Position numbers and translations under genes: made by a program
NCBI RefSeq assembly: GCF_014698995.1
Contig: NZ_JACWZZ010000001.1
Coordinates: 372,001-436,000 of the forward strand
Origin: Hymenobacter duratus
Lineage (GTDB): Bacteria; Bacteroidota; Bacteroidia; Cytophagales; Hymenobacteraceae
Direction of reading: 5' to 3'
Length of the DNA: 64,000 nt
Shown: one piece after another, positions 1-8,285 of the stretch
Numbering within the stretch: the stretch's first letter is position 1
How the letters are laid out: every line of letters begins with the position of its first letter
The notes under the pieces: model-generated
The model's input: the letters and a program-made list of their open reading frames with translations, nothing else
Databases searched by the model: none
What the model was told of the DNA's origin: nothing

Positions 1-977
1 TGCTGCTGGGCGGCTACTATGGCTGGCAGCGCTACCAATTCGGCCAGACCCACGAAGAAACCGACGATGCCCAGGTAGAAGGCGACATCTATCCCATTCT
101 GCCGCGTGTCAGTGGCCCGGTACTGGAAGTGAAGGTAGAAGACAACCAGCCCGTGAAGAAAGGCGACGTGCTGCTGACCGTGGACCCCGCTGATTACCAG
201 CAGCGGGTGAATGCCGCCGAAGCCGCCCTGGCCGCTGCTCAGGCCAACGTGGTAGCGGCCCGTGCCGCTGTTGGCACCGCCTCCGCCAACGTGAGCACCG
301 CCCAGGCTACCATTGGGGTGAGCGACGCCAACCAGGCGCGCCTGCAGAAAGACTTGAAGCGCAGTGAGTTTCTGCGCAAGGAAGACATCATTCCGCAGAG
401 CGAGTATGATGCTGTGCAGGCCAATCTGAAATCGACCAGTGCCCAGCGCAACACAGCCCAGCAGCAGGTGAAAGTAGCCCAGCAGCAGGTAGAAGCTGCT
501 CGCCAGCAGGTGGCCGTAGCAGAAGCGGTAGTAAAGCAGCGCCAAGCCGACCTCGAAAATGCCAAGTTGCAGCTCAGCTACACAACGCTGGTGGCGCCCG
601 TGAACGGCTTCGTGAGCAAAAAATCGGTGCAGCCCGGTCAACTAGTGAGCCCCAACCAGCAGTTGATGGGCCTCGTGGCTTCGGAGAGAACCTGGGTGGT
701 TGCCAACTTCAAGGAAACCCAGCTGGGAAACATGAAGGTGGGCCAGCCGGTGGAAGTAGAGGTGGATGCCTACCCCAACCAGGAGTTTGCCGGCCACATC
801 GAGTCGCTGTCGGCGGCTACCGGGGCCCGGTTTGCGCTGCTGCCCCCCGACAACGCCAGCGGCAACTTCGTGAAAGTAACCCAGCGTGTGCCCGTCAAAA
901 TCGTGCTCGACAAGGCTGATCCGGAGCATCCGCTACGCGCCGGTATGAGCGTGGTAGCGACGGTGAAGACCAAGTAA
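1..977 (+). CDS. HlyD/EmrA-family membrane fusion protein (5' truncated by window edge)
   Basis: Periplasmic adaptor of a multidrug efflux pump, linking an inner-membrane transporter to an outer-membrane channel. The frame is open from base 3, so the true start lies before the window; a GTG at 129 is internal. About 324 residues are visible: the end of an N-terminal membrane helix (GGYYGWQRYQ), a first lipoyl half (VSGPVLEV), a long Gln/Ala-rich alpha-hairpin, the second lipoyl half (APVNGFVSKK) and the beta-barrel with the EmrA-type stretch ARFALLPPDNASGNFVKV. The DHA2 MFS gene starts 108 bp downstream on the same strand, the usual emrAB arrangement. Family assignment is firm; the substrate cannot be read from sequence. 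Confidence 0.93.
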   Translation, partial: LLGGYYGWQRYQFGQTHEETDDAQVEGDIYPILPRVSGPVLEVKVEDNQPVKKGDVLLTVDPADYQQRVNAAEAALAAAQANVVAARAAVGTASANVSTAQATIGVSDANQARLQKDLKRSEFLRKEDIIPQSEYDAVQANLKSTSAQRNTAQQQVKVAQQQVEAARQQVAVAEAVVKQRQADLENAKLQLSYTTLVAPVNGFVSKKSVQPGQLVSPNQQLMGLVASERTWVVANFKETQLGNMKVGQPVEVEVDAYPNQEFAGHIESLSAATGARFALLPPDNASGNFVKVTQRVPVKIVLDKADPEHPLRAGMSVVATVKTK

Positions 978-1085
978 ATTTTCAGACATAAGAATTGCGG
1001 AGTGAGAACCAGGACTTGTTCGTGAAGCCCAGGCCAAACGGAAAGTCTCAGTTCTCACTTCCTTTTTCTCACATCTCAGCAACGA

Positions 1086-2657
1086 ATGGAAACCGGATTT
1101 ACCAAGTGGATCATCGTCGTGACGGTGGTGATGTGCTGCTTGCTGGAGCTTATTGATACCAGCATCGTGAACGTGGCCCTGACCCAGATGATGGGCAACC
1201 TGTCGGCCACGCAGCAGGAGGTGACCTGGGTAATTGCCTCCTACGGCATTGCCAACGTTATTGTGATTCCGATGACGGGCTTTCTGGCCGAGCAGTTTGG
1301 CCGCAGAAACTACTACCTCGTATCGGTTATTCTCTTCACGCTGGCCTCTATTGCCTGCGGGCAAAGCACCAACATCTGGGAGCTGGTGGCTTTCCGCTTC
1401 GTGCAGGGCATCGGCGGGGGCGCTCTGATGGCCACCTCGCAGTCGATTCTTATTGATACGTTTCCGCCCAAGCAGCTGCCGCTGGGCCAGGCGTTGTTCG
1501 GCATGGGCGTCATCATCGGGCCTACCATCGGCCCCACGCTGGGCGGCTACATCGTAGATAATTATGACTGGCCCTGGATTTTCTACGTGAACGTGCCGGT
1601 GGGAATTTTGGCTTCCATCTTCACCATTCTGTTTATCCGGGACCCGGAGCGTATCAAAAACGCAATTCCCCGGCCGCTGCGTGAAATCGACTGGGCTGGT
1701 ATCATCCTGCTGATTGTGGGCGTGGGCTCGCTGCAGCTGGTGCTGGAGCAGGGCGAAACCGAAGACTGGTTTGAAAGTGCCTACATCAACAGCTTCACCG
1801 CGCTGGCAGTCATCGGCCTGGTTGGGTTTGTGTGGCGCGAGCTGACTGCCAAACAGCCCATCGTAGACCTGCGGGTGCTGGGCAAGAGCCGGAATCTGGC
1901 CGTGGGCGGCATCCTGTCGTTTGTGCTGGGCTTCGGCATGTTTGCCTCGGTATTCATCTTCCCGATCTTCACCCAGCGCATCCTGGGCTTCAGCGCCGCC
2001 CAAACGGGCTACATTCTGCTGCCCGGCGCCCTGGCCTCGGGCCTGATGATGCCCGTCATCGGCAAGATGCTGCAGGCGGGTGTGCCCCAGAAGTACATGA
2101 TTCCGGTGGGCTTTTTCATCTTCTTCATCTTCACGTTCTGGATGGCCAACATTATTTCGCCCACGGCCGGCGAATCGGACTTCTTCTGGCCCCTGATGGT
2201 GCGCGGCCTCGGTATGGGCCTGATTTTCCTGCCCATCACCACCATGAGTTTGGCTGGCCTGTCGGGCAAAGATGCGGGCCAGGCGGCTGGCCTCACCGGC
2301 ATGATTCGCCAGCTCGGGGGCTCATTTGGGGTAGCCATTGTGGGGACATACCTGGAGCGCAGTATTGCCCAGAACCGCATCAGTCCGCTGGCGCATATCT
2401 CGCTCTACGACGCCAATACCGTGCAGCGGATTCAGGCCTTCACGGCGAATTTCATGTCGCGCGGCTTCTCCTTCGAGCAGGCTCAGAAACAGGCCTACGC
2501 AGCTCTGGAAGGAATTTTGATGAAGCAGGTATCCATCATCACCTACTCGCAGGTGTTTTCCATGATTGGCCTGTTCTTTCTTATCTGTCTGCCGCTGGTG
2601 CTGTTCATCAAGCGGGCCAAGCGTGGCGAGGCCATCGACCTGAACGCCGCGCACTAG
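1086..2657 (+). CDS. DHA2-family MFS drug efflux transporter (EmrB/QacA type)
   Basis: A 523-residue inner-membrane proton antiporter predicted to have 14 helices, the normal DHA2 length. Visible signatures are the helix-1 motif LIDTSIVNVAL, motif A around GFLAEQFGRR, and the antiporter motif C region GVIIGPTIGPTLGG followed by WPWIFYVNVPVG. It should pump hydrophobic drugs or toxic metabolites through the adaptor encoded just upstream. The ATG at 1086 begins METGFTKWIIVV, directly before helix 1, so this start fits. A large hairpin at 2675-2721 closes the pair. No TetR or MarR regulator is visible here; one could lie before the window. Confidence 0.95.
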   Translation: METGFTKWIIVVTVVMCCLLELIDTSIVNVALTQMMGNLSATQQEVTWVIASYGIANVIVIPMTGFLAEQFGRRNYYLVSVILFTLASIACGQSTNIWELVAFRFVQGIGGGALMATSQSILIDTFPPKQLPLGQALFGMGVIIGPTIGPTLGGYIVDNYDWPWIFYVNVPVGILASIFTILFIRDPERIKNAIPRPLREIDWAGIILLIVGVGSLQLVLEQGETEDWFESAYINSFTALAVIGLVGFVWRELTAKQPIVDLRVLGKSRNLAVGGILSFVLGFGMFASVFIFPIFTQRILGFSAAQTGYILLPGALASGLMMPVIGKMLQAGVPQKYMIPVGFFIFFIFTFWMANIISPTAGESDFFWPLMVRGLGMGLIFLPITTMSLAGLSGKDAGQAAGLTGMIRQLGGSFGVAIVGTYLERSIAQNRISPLAHISLYDANTVQRIQAFTANFMSRGFSFEQAQKQAYAALEGILMKQVSIITYSQVFSMIGLFFLICLPLVLFIKRAKRGEAIDLNAAH

Positions 2658-2674
2658 CGGCACATTGGCTTACA

Positions 2675-2721
2675 TAACGCCACAAGGTCCGCCTACTGAG
2701 TAGGCGGACCTTGTGGCGTTA
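2675..2721 (+). terminator. 22-bp perfect hairpin after the efflux genes
   Basis: Arms 2675-2696 and 2700-2721 are exact reverse complements around a 3-nt loop. It lies 18 bp after the MFS stop. No T-run follows, so it could act as an mRNA 3'-end stabiliser or a small palindromic element rather than an intrinsic terminator. Confidence 0.6.
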
Positions 2722-2973
2722 GCCGGTTTAGGATGCTAAAGGTTTTTGGCAGGCAAAAGCAGGTGTTCACCTATCATTTATAGACGTTTGTCCTAAAACG
2801 AGAATTTATTTTGGATAAACTTTTCTGCGAAAAGTTAAAATAAGTAATATTGTGACACTCAAAGCCTGAATAAGTCAACAAATTACTATCCCACGGTTGT
2901 GAGAGTTGCATTGGAACAGGTGTCTGACGTACTCAGCGCGTTTCTCTATAGCTCTGCCTGCCTGCTACTGATC

Positions 2974-3426
2974 ATGTCTGCTCTGCACCCTTTCTTTGCT
3001 GCATCCCCTTCAATCATTCTAGTGCGTCGGTATTTCGTCGCGCTGGGTCTGGCCTCGGGCCTGCTGCTGGCGGGCCCCGCCGTTGCTGACGATACAAGCG
3101 CTGTTTCGGACACCCCAGCAACGAACCCTACTGCCACAGCCGTCAGAGGCCGGGTCCTGAATGAGGAAGGCAAACCACTGGTAGGCGCCACGGTAGTCTG
3201 GAAAGGCAGCCCTTACGGAGTCAGCACCGATTCCGATGGGCGCTACCAGCTACCACTGGCCGCGGGCCGCACGGTCATTCTGGTGGGCTATGCCGGCTAC
3301 ACCGACGAAGAAATAACAGTTCGCGGCGGTGGCATCCAAAACGTCACGTTGCTGCCCACTGAGCCGACAGTGACTGCCCAGCCCGTGGCCGGGGCCACAC
3401 GCCGGACCCAACGCTCAATCAAATAA
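2974..3426 (+). CDS. Secreted carboxypeptidase-regulatory-like domain protein
   Basis: A 150-residue protein from the ATG at 2974; the frame extends to a GTG at 2899, but the ATG gives the cleaner signal peptide (hydrophobic VALGLASGLLLAGPAVA). The mature part is one CarboxypepD_reg-like beta-sandwich: VRGRVLNEEGKPLVGATVVW, GVSTDSDGRYQLPL, VGYAGYTDEEITV. In Bacteroidota this module usually heads TonB-dependent receptors; here it stands alone with a short basic tail (RRTQRSIK). It is single-cistron, with a terminator hairpin 27 bp after the stop. It may be an outer-membrane or periplasmic accessory; the function is unknown. Confidence 0.8.
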   Translation: MSALHPFFAASPSIILVRRYFVALGLASGLLLAGPAVADDTSAVSDTPATNPTATAVRGRVLNEEGKPLVGATVVWKGSPYGVSTDSDGRYQLPLAAGRTVILVGYAGYTDEEITVRGGGIQNVTLLPTEPTVTAQPVAGATRRTQRSIK

Positions 3427-3453
3427 CCCGCACTACTAACACACCTATGCAAC

Positions 3454-3484
3454 AAGCCCCGCCAGCTACCAGCTGGCGGGGCTT
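3454..3484. terminator. Bidirectional terminator hairpin
   Basis: Perfect 14-bp arms (3454-3467 and 3471-3484) around a 3-nt loop, located between two convergent genes. GC-rich stem with A/T ends (AAGCCCCGCC... / ...GGCGGGGCTT). Confidence 0.8.
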
Positions 3485-3513
3485 TACGTTTGTTGCTGGG
3501 GGGAGCACCGGGC

Positions 3514-4545
3514 CTACTGGTACTGAATGTACAGCGGTGAGGGTTTCAGGGCAATTACCTCGGCGGGCGTCATGATGTGGTGAGGCTTGGGACGGGCGTC
3601 GTACTCGTAAAACAGCTTAAAGCCGGTGTATTGCACGGGCTCGTTCACGATGTAATGCTGGTAGGAATCCTTTTTGAGGGTGGGGTCGCCGTGGCCGTCC
3701 ATGTGCATTACAATCTGCACGCGCGGATCGAGCTTGATGTTCTTGTAGTTGGAAATCATCTTCCGCGTGAAGCGGTGCACCGTCAGAACCTTGGGCGGCA
3801 GCTTGTTTTCGCTCACGATGCGGGCCAGAAAGTTCACCGTGAAGTTCACGTCTTTGGCGTCGAGGGTGCCGATGCGCTGGTTGGGGCGTACGCCGGGCAT
3901 GGTAGACAGCGAAAACTCGGGGTCGATACCCAGGTGTACGATAGGGTCTTTGAGGTATTGTTCCAGCTTGGGCAGCTCGGCCTGCAGGGTGCTGTGGCCA
4001 GGCTGCACGTCCAGGAAAATAATGCAATTGTGCTCCTTGGCCCAGCCAATTACCTCCTCAATGGTTGCCTTGGAGTTCATCAGGCGCCATTTGCCGTCTT
4101 TGCCGGGCGTGCCCTGGGCCGTGATGGTCACGTTATGCAAGGCCGCCTGCACGGGGCGGCTGGGGTCGGCCGCCTGCCACTCCTTCAGCACACCGGCAAA
4201 CTTGCGGAACATCTGCTCTTTGGGCTCGCGGCCCAGAATGCCCATGCCCTTGGAGCGAATGTTGCCATAGAACGCCACGATGCGCTTGCCCGGCAGAATG
4301 GCGCCCGGCAGCTGGCCGCTCTTTTTCACAATCGAGTCGGCCTTGAGCGAGTCGCGGCGCATGGCTTCGCGCTTGAGCTGGATGGTATCAACCACCACAG
4401 GCTTGGCAACGGTATCGGCAACGGCGGTGGCATTCTCCGAGTCGGTGCCGGAGCGGGAGCCGCAACCCGGTAGGGTGGTGAGAGTAAGGGCAAGACCTAA
4501 CGAGGTGAGCCCAAGGCTGAGAGAAGAAAGATACCGCACTGACAA
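3514..4545 (-). CDS. Conserved lipoprotein of unknown function
   Basis: A 343-residue protein with a lipoprotein signal (hydrophobic N-terminus ending LTTLPGC), then a low-complexity linker and a compact domain from about residue 85. That domain opens with RIVAFYGNIRSKGMG and includes CIIFLDVQPGHS, PIVHLGIDPEFSL, KVLTVHRFT and IVMHMDGHGDP. The repeated strand-plus-acidic-residue pattern (FLDVQ, LGIDPEF, MHMDGHG) suggests a TIM-barrel-like enzyme fold facing the periplasm or cell surface, but I cannot place it in a named family. It is convergent with the preceding gene and divergent from the lipase-like gene downstream. Confidence 0.75.
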   Translation of the reverse strand: MSVRYLSSLSLGLTSLGLALTLTTLPGCGSRSGTDSENATAVADTVAKPVVVDTIQLKREAMRRDSLKADSIVKKSGQLPGAILPGKRIVAFYGNIRSKGMGILGREPKEQMFRKFAGVLKEWQAADPSRPVQAALHNVTITAQGTPGKDGKWRLMNSKATIEEVIGWAKEHNCIIFLDVQPGHSTLQAELPKLEQYLKDPIVHLGIDPEFSLSTMPGVRPNQRIGTLDAKDVNFTVNFLARIVSENKLPPKVLTVHRFTRKMISNYKNIKLDPRVQIVMHMDGHGDPTLKKDSYQHYIVNEPVQYTGFKLFYEYDARPKPHHIMTPAEVIALKPSPLYIQYQ

Positions 4546-4943
4546 GCTGAATGGAAAGGGTTTTCCGAAAGTTACGTTTTCCCGGTGCAGCTACGGTAAG
4601 AGCGCCGGACTTTTTGTTTGGTTTACCCCACTACTCCACATCAGTTTGCCTGGCGCTGCTTCGTGCGAAAAGTGGTAAAGTGTTGATAGTGAATAGGTAA
4701 TTGTCTTATTGGCTGCGCCCTGATAAGTCGGGCACGCTATAGCATCCGGCTGCAGGTGACCAGGGCAGATGCAGGCGAAAGAGCAAGTGGCAAAGCCCGG
4801 AACCATAAGGGCCAAAAGGCAGGCTGCCGTCGGCGCGGGCTGCCGGGCTGGTCCTGCGCCTCGTTTTTCGGGGAGTGGTGGGCGCCGCGAATTATTTGGC
4901 TCGTTGCGTGTTATGTAGCGGGCATCAACCATACTATCGTCCT
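4546..4943. other. 398-bp divergent intergenic region, no gene seen
   Basis: It separates the minus-strand lipoprotein from the plus-strand hydrolase and should contain both promoters. Short ORFs on both strands here have no recognisable features. I could not identify a convincing -33/-7 pair. Confidence 0.5.
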
Positions 4944-6155
4944 GTGCTATTCAAAAAAATAAAATCATGGGCAGCGCGTGGCCTGCTGGTTTCGTGGGCC
5001 GCCCTGGGGCTCATGGCCAGCAGCAGCTGCACCAAAGAAGACACACCGCTTGCGCAAGCTCCCGCAGCTCCCGAAACGCATTTAGTGAGCAGCACGCTAC
5101 TCGGCGAATACAGTACCACCATGCTGGCCAGCCGGGTGCCGGAAATCCCGTTGGCCGGCGCGTTGGTCCGCTACCCTATTCGAGCGTATAAACTGACATA
5201 TACCACCCGAAACCCCGATGGGCAGATGGTTGCGGCCTCAGGCGTGCTGCTGGTGCCCGTCACTACGCAGGCCCTGCCGCTGCTCAGCTACCAGCACGGC
5301 ACTATCCGGCCCGATGATGAGAGCCGAGCACCTTCGTATTACAGATCCGGCAGCGAAGTGTATTCGGCGGTATCGGTGCTGGCTTCCACAGGCTACATTG
5401 TGTCGGCGCCTGACTACATTGGCTACGGCGTTTCAAAAGCCCTGCCGCATCCGTACGAGCATGCCGCCTCGCTGGCTTCCGCTTCGCTGGATATGCTACG
5501 GGCGGCGAAGGAATTCTGCCAGAAGGAAAACGTAGCCCTTAACCAGAAAAACTTTCTGCTGGGTTATTCGGAAGGTGGTTTTGCCACGATGGCGCTGCAC
5601 AAGCTGATGCAGGAAACAGCCGCCGACGAATTTACTGTGACAGCCAGTGCACCGGGCGCCGGAGCCTATCATAAAACAGCCTTTGCCCGCTATATTCTTG
5701 AGTCGACGCAACCCCTGAGTTTCCTGAGTACTTACGTGTGGGTGCTCGACACCTACAACCGCGTGTATAGCATCAACCGGCCATATAGCTACCACTTCAA
5801 CCAGCCCTGGGCCAGCCAGTTGCAGGCCAATCCGTTTGGCGAGGTGCCCACGCAGGCCAGTCAGCTATTTGCCAGCTCATTCCGCGCCAGCGTGCTGAAC
5901 AACTCTGATACGCAGATGTTGGCCGCTTTCCGCGACAATGACATTTATGACTGGAAGCCCACGGCGCCGCTAGCACTCTTCCACGGCACCGCCGATGACT
6001 ATGTGCCCTATTTCAACTCGCAGGATGCCTACAACGCCATGCGGGCCCGCGGCGCAACACAGGTAGAGCTGCGCCCAATCCAGGGCGGCAACCACTTTTC
6101 GTCGGTGACGGTGTATACGCTGGAAGCATTAGGCTTCATCACGAGATACTACTAA
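4944..6155 (+). CDS. Alpha/beta hydrolase lipoprotein (secretory lipase/esterase-like)
   Basis: A 403-residue hydrolase with a nucleophile elbow GYSEGG, an acid residue in HGTADDYVPYFNSQ and a terminal histidine in GGNHFSS, a complete Ser-Asp-His triad. The long lid and the PDYIGYGVS segment before the elbow resemble secretory lipases/esterases. The frame is open from 4875, but the N-terminal signal starts at the GTG at 4944 (MLFKKIKSWAARG, then hydrophobic LLVSWAALGLMASSSC), so I chose that start; it is not proven. The Cys after ASSS is a plausible but weak lipobox. It is convergent with the following membrane protein gene, 32 bp apart. The substrate is unknown, probably an acyl ester. Confidence 0.85.
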   Translation: MLFKKIKSWAARGLLVSWAALGLMASSSCTKEDTPLAQAPAAPETHLVSSTLLGEYSTTMLASRVPEIPLAGALVRYPIRAYKLTYTTRNPDGQMVAASGVLLVPVTTQALPLLSYQHGTIRPDDESRAPSYYRSGSEVYSAVSVLASTGYIVSAPDYIGYGVSKALPHPYEHAASLASASLDMLRAAKEFCQKENVALNQKNFLLGYSEGGFATMALHKLMQETAADEFTVTASAPGAGAYHKTAFARYILESTQPLSFLSTYVWVLDTYNRVYSINRPYSYHFNQPWASQLQANPFGEVPTQASQLFASSFRASVLNNSDTQMLAAFRDNDIYDWKPTAPLALFHGTADDYVPYFNSQDAYNAMRARGATQVELRPIQGGNHFSSVTVYTLEALGFITRYY

Positions 6156-6187
6156 GCGCTACTTCTGGAAAGGATTCCAGAGCAGAG

Positions 6188-6562
6188 TTAGTTGGCTAGC
6201 CGTTGCTTGGGCGGGAAAAAGGCAAAGCGGCACCACGCTCCGGCCAGAGTAGCGAGGCCACCAACCAGCCCACCCAGGATGGTTGTGACGAGTAGCAGCA
6301 GCCAGCCGTGGCCACCCAACGGGAGCAACTGCGCCACCCTGTGGGCCAGTAGGCCTTCGTTGCGGACGCTCAGCCAGCTGGCCAGCACTAACCACCCCAA
6401 TCCGATACCTATAAAACCTGCCAGAAAAGCCTGGCCACCACGCACAGGCCAGATAAAAGCCAGCACCAGGCAAAGTGGCGTGATGACCCACCACGGCAGA
6501 AAAATCTGCAGGCCGGCACTCGAAACCAATATCAGCAGCAGCAACCAGGCAAAGGATTTCAT
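6188..6562 (-). CDS. Small integral membrane protein, unknown
   Basis: A 124-residue protein with about four hydrophobic helices (residues 3-22, 24-42, 46-64, 84-107) and a basic C-terminus (PPKQRLAN). Its ATG overlaps the stop of the upstream four-TonB-domain gene by 4 nt (ATGA at 6559-6562), so the two are translationally coupled. No family was recognised. A role with the exported TonB-like protein is inferred only from the overlap. Confidence 0.75.
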   Translation of the reverse strand: MKSFAWLLLLILVSSAGLQIFLPWWVITPLCLVLAFIWPVRGGQAFLAGFIGIGLGWLVLASWLSVRNEGLLAHRVAQLLPLGGHGWLLLLVTTILGGLVGGLATLAGAWCRFAFFPPKQRLAN

Positions 6563-8247
6563 AAAGAAGCGGGCAGGGCAGAAGTGGCGGCCGGAACCAA
6601 AATGAAAGCAGTATGACCGGTGCTGTTACCCCAACGAATGCTGCCGGTACTGCCACGCGGCGCCACCGGAACGGCGGGCATCGGGATAATGACCTGCTGG
6701 CGCACTGAAACCGGCTGGCCGGCCGCATTGCGGGCGGGTGTCCAGCGGGGCATGTCGCGCACGAGGCGGAGTGCTTCTTCGTCGCAGCTGCGGCAGAGGG
6801 GGCGCACTATTTCCGTGGCCCCGATGCGGCCATCGGCCTGCACCACGAAGCGGACTTCTACCGCGCCGCGCAGACCTTCCTGCTTGAGCACTTTGGGTTC
6901 TTTCAGCTTATCGGTGAGGTATTCGCGCAGGGCGGCACCACCGCCCGGGAAGCTGGCCTGCGTAGCTACCTGGCTGCCTTCAAACACATGGTTGGGCCCA
7001 AACATCAGCACCGGCACCGTCAGCTGCACCGATACCACGCGGCCGTTCTGCTTGCCCGGCTCGAAGCGCGGCAGGGCCCGCACGGCCGCCAACGCCGCCG
7101 CGTTGCAGGCGTCGCTGAGGCCGCGCACCACTTTCTCGTCGCTGACACGGCCATCTGTGCGCACCACAAAATTCACGAATACCTGGCCTTCGGTGCGGCC
7201 TTCGCGCACTTCGGCGGGAAGCTGCAACGCGGCCTGCAGCGCCGGCGACACACCACTGATGGAGCCGCCCAGCGTGGGCATCTGCTCCACATAGGTATAG
7301 ACCTTATCCTCCACCACAGAAGGCGCCGGTACGGGTGTCGTGCCGGGCAGCGGCATCAGGTCGGTGCTGGAAGTGTTGAGGCGGAAGGTGATGGGCACCG
7401 TGTAGCTTACCGAAACCACGCGGCCGTTTTGCTTGCCCGGTGCCCAGGCGGGCATGCTTTTGATTAGTCGCAGTGCTTCTTCGTCGCAGCCGGAGCCGAT
7501 GCCTTTTATGACTTTGGCACCGTTCGGGCGGCCGTCGGGCGGAATAATGAACGAGACGAATACTTTGCCTTCTACCTGACTGGCCTTGGCAGCTGCAGGG
7601 TATTGCAGATTGTCGCGCAGATACTTCTGCATGGCTTCCATGCCGCCGGGGTATTGCGGCATCTGCTCTACATAAGTGTAGACTTTAGACTCCACCACTT
7701 CTTCCATCACCTTGCCGTCGGAACTAAGTCCTGAAAGGTCAACTACGGCCTCCGGTACAGGCTTCTGAAACACCACCGACAGCGAATAGCGTGTCGCTAC
7801 GGCCTTGTCTTCGCGGCGGCCGGGGCGCCAGCGGGGCATAGCCTGCACCAGCCGGAGTGCTTCGGCGTTGGTGGCTGCGCTGAGGCCCCGGGCCACGTAC
7901 GTATCGGTCAGGCGACCATCAGGCCGCACCACAAAGCCCATCAGCACCACGCCCTGTATCCGCCCTTCCCGCACCTCGGTGGGCAGCCGAACAGTTTTGA
8001 GGTATTGCTGCAAAGCAAACTGGCCCTCCGCGTATTCAGGCTTAATCTGCACCTGATACAGCTCGTAGACAGGTTCGGGGGTAGCGGCTGGCTTAACTGC
8101 CGCTTTGGTCGGCGCTTTGGTGGCCTGCCGCTTCTGAGCCGAATTGGTGGCCTGCCGCTTCTGAGCCGAAACCGGGAGCAGCGGAAGCGCTGCGAGCAGG
8201 CCGGTCAGGAGCAGATGGCGCAGGAATGGCACGGGGGATAGAAGCAT
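6559..8247 (-). CDS. Exported protein with four tandem TonB C-terminal domains
   Basis: A 562-residue protein with a signal peptide (LLLTGLLAALPLLPVSA) and four consecutive TonB_C-like modules of about 90 residues, starting near residues 75, 198, 325 and 430. Each has the pattern YL...P...EG.V.v.F.v..DGR......v.GL...C..EAL.lv..MP.W.PG. Classical TonB has a single such domain after a cytoplasmic N-terminus, membrane anchor and proline-rich spanner; here the anchor and ExbB/D-type partners are absent and the modules face the periplasm alone. The N-terminal linker has a nine-residue tandem duplication (SAQKRQATN/K). It could bind TonB boxes or peptidoglycan, or act as a scaffold. It is coupled to the membrane protein downstream. 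Confidence 0.88.
   Translation of the reverse strand: MLLSPVPFLRHLLLTGLLAALPLLPVSAQKRQATNSAQKRQATKAPTKAAVKPAATPEPVYELYQVQIKPEYAEGQFALQQYLKTVRLPTEVREGRIQGVVLMGFVVRPDGRLTDTYVARGLSAATNAEALRLVQAMPRWRPGRREDKAVATRYSLSVVFQKPVPEAVVDLSGLSSDGKVMEEVVESKVYTYVEQMPQYPGGMEAMQKYLRDNLQYPAAAKASQVEGKVFVSFIIPPDGRPNGAKVIKGIGSGCDEEALRLIKSMPAWAPGKQNGRVVSVSYTVPITFRLNTSSTDLMPLPGTTPVPAPSVVEDKVYTYVEQMPTLGGSISGVSPALQAALQLPAEVREGRTEGQVFVNFVVRTDGRVSDEKVVRGLSDACNAAALAAVRALPRFEPGKQNGRVVSVQLTVPVLMFGPNHVFEGSQVATQASFPGGGAALREYLTDKLKEPKVLKQEGLRGAVEVRFVVQADGRIGATEIVRPLCRSCDEEALRLVRDMPRWTPARNAAGQPVSVRQQVIIPMPAVPVAPRGSTGSIRWGNSTGHTAFILVPAATSALPASL
8117..8170 (+). repeat. Two exact 27-bp tandem repeats inside the four-TonB gene
   Basis: Units 8117-8143 and 8144-8170 are identical and encode SAQKRQATN and SAQKRQATK on the minus strand. 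They are in frame (9 codons) and lie in the linker after the signal peptide. Confidence 0.9.
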
Positions 8248-8285
8248 AAGGCAGGATTTCGGTAGCGAAGATAAGCCGATATAGC

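Noticed and set aside
933..2003. 356-residue ORF antisense to the MFS gene
   Set aside because: His/Gln/Arg-rich translation with no domain; a GC-rich shadow of a clear transporter gene.
3485..3492. TACGTTTG, an exact TAnnTTTG match
   Set aside because: It sits at the end of a terminator, with no plus-strand gene downstream; chance match.
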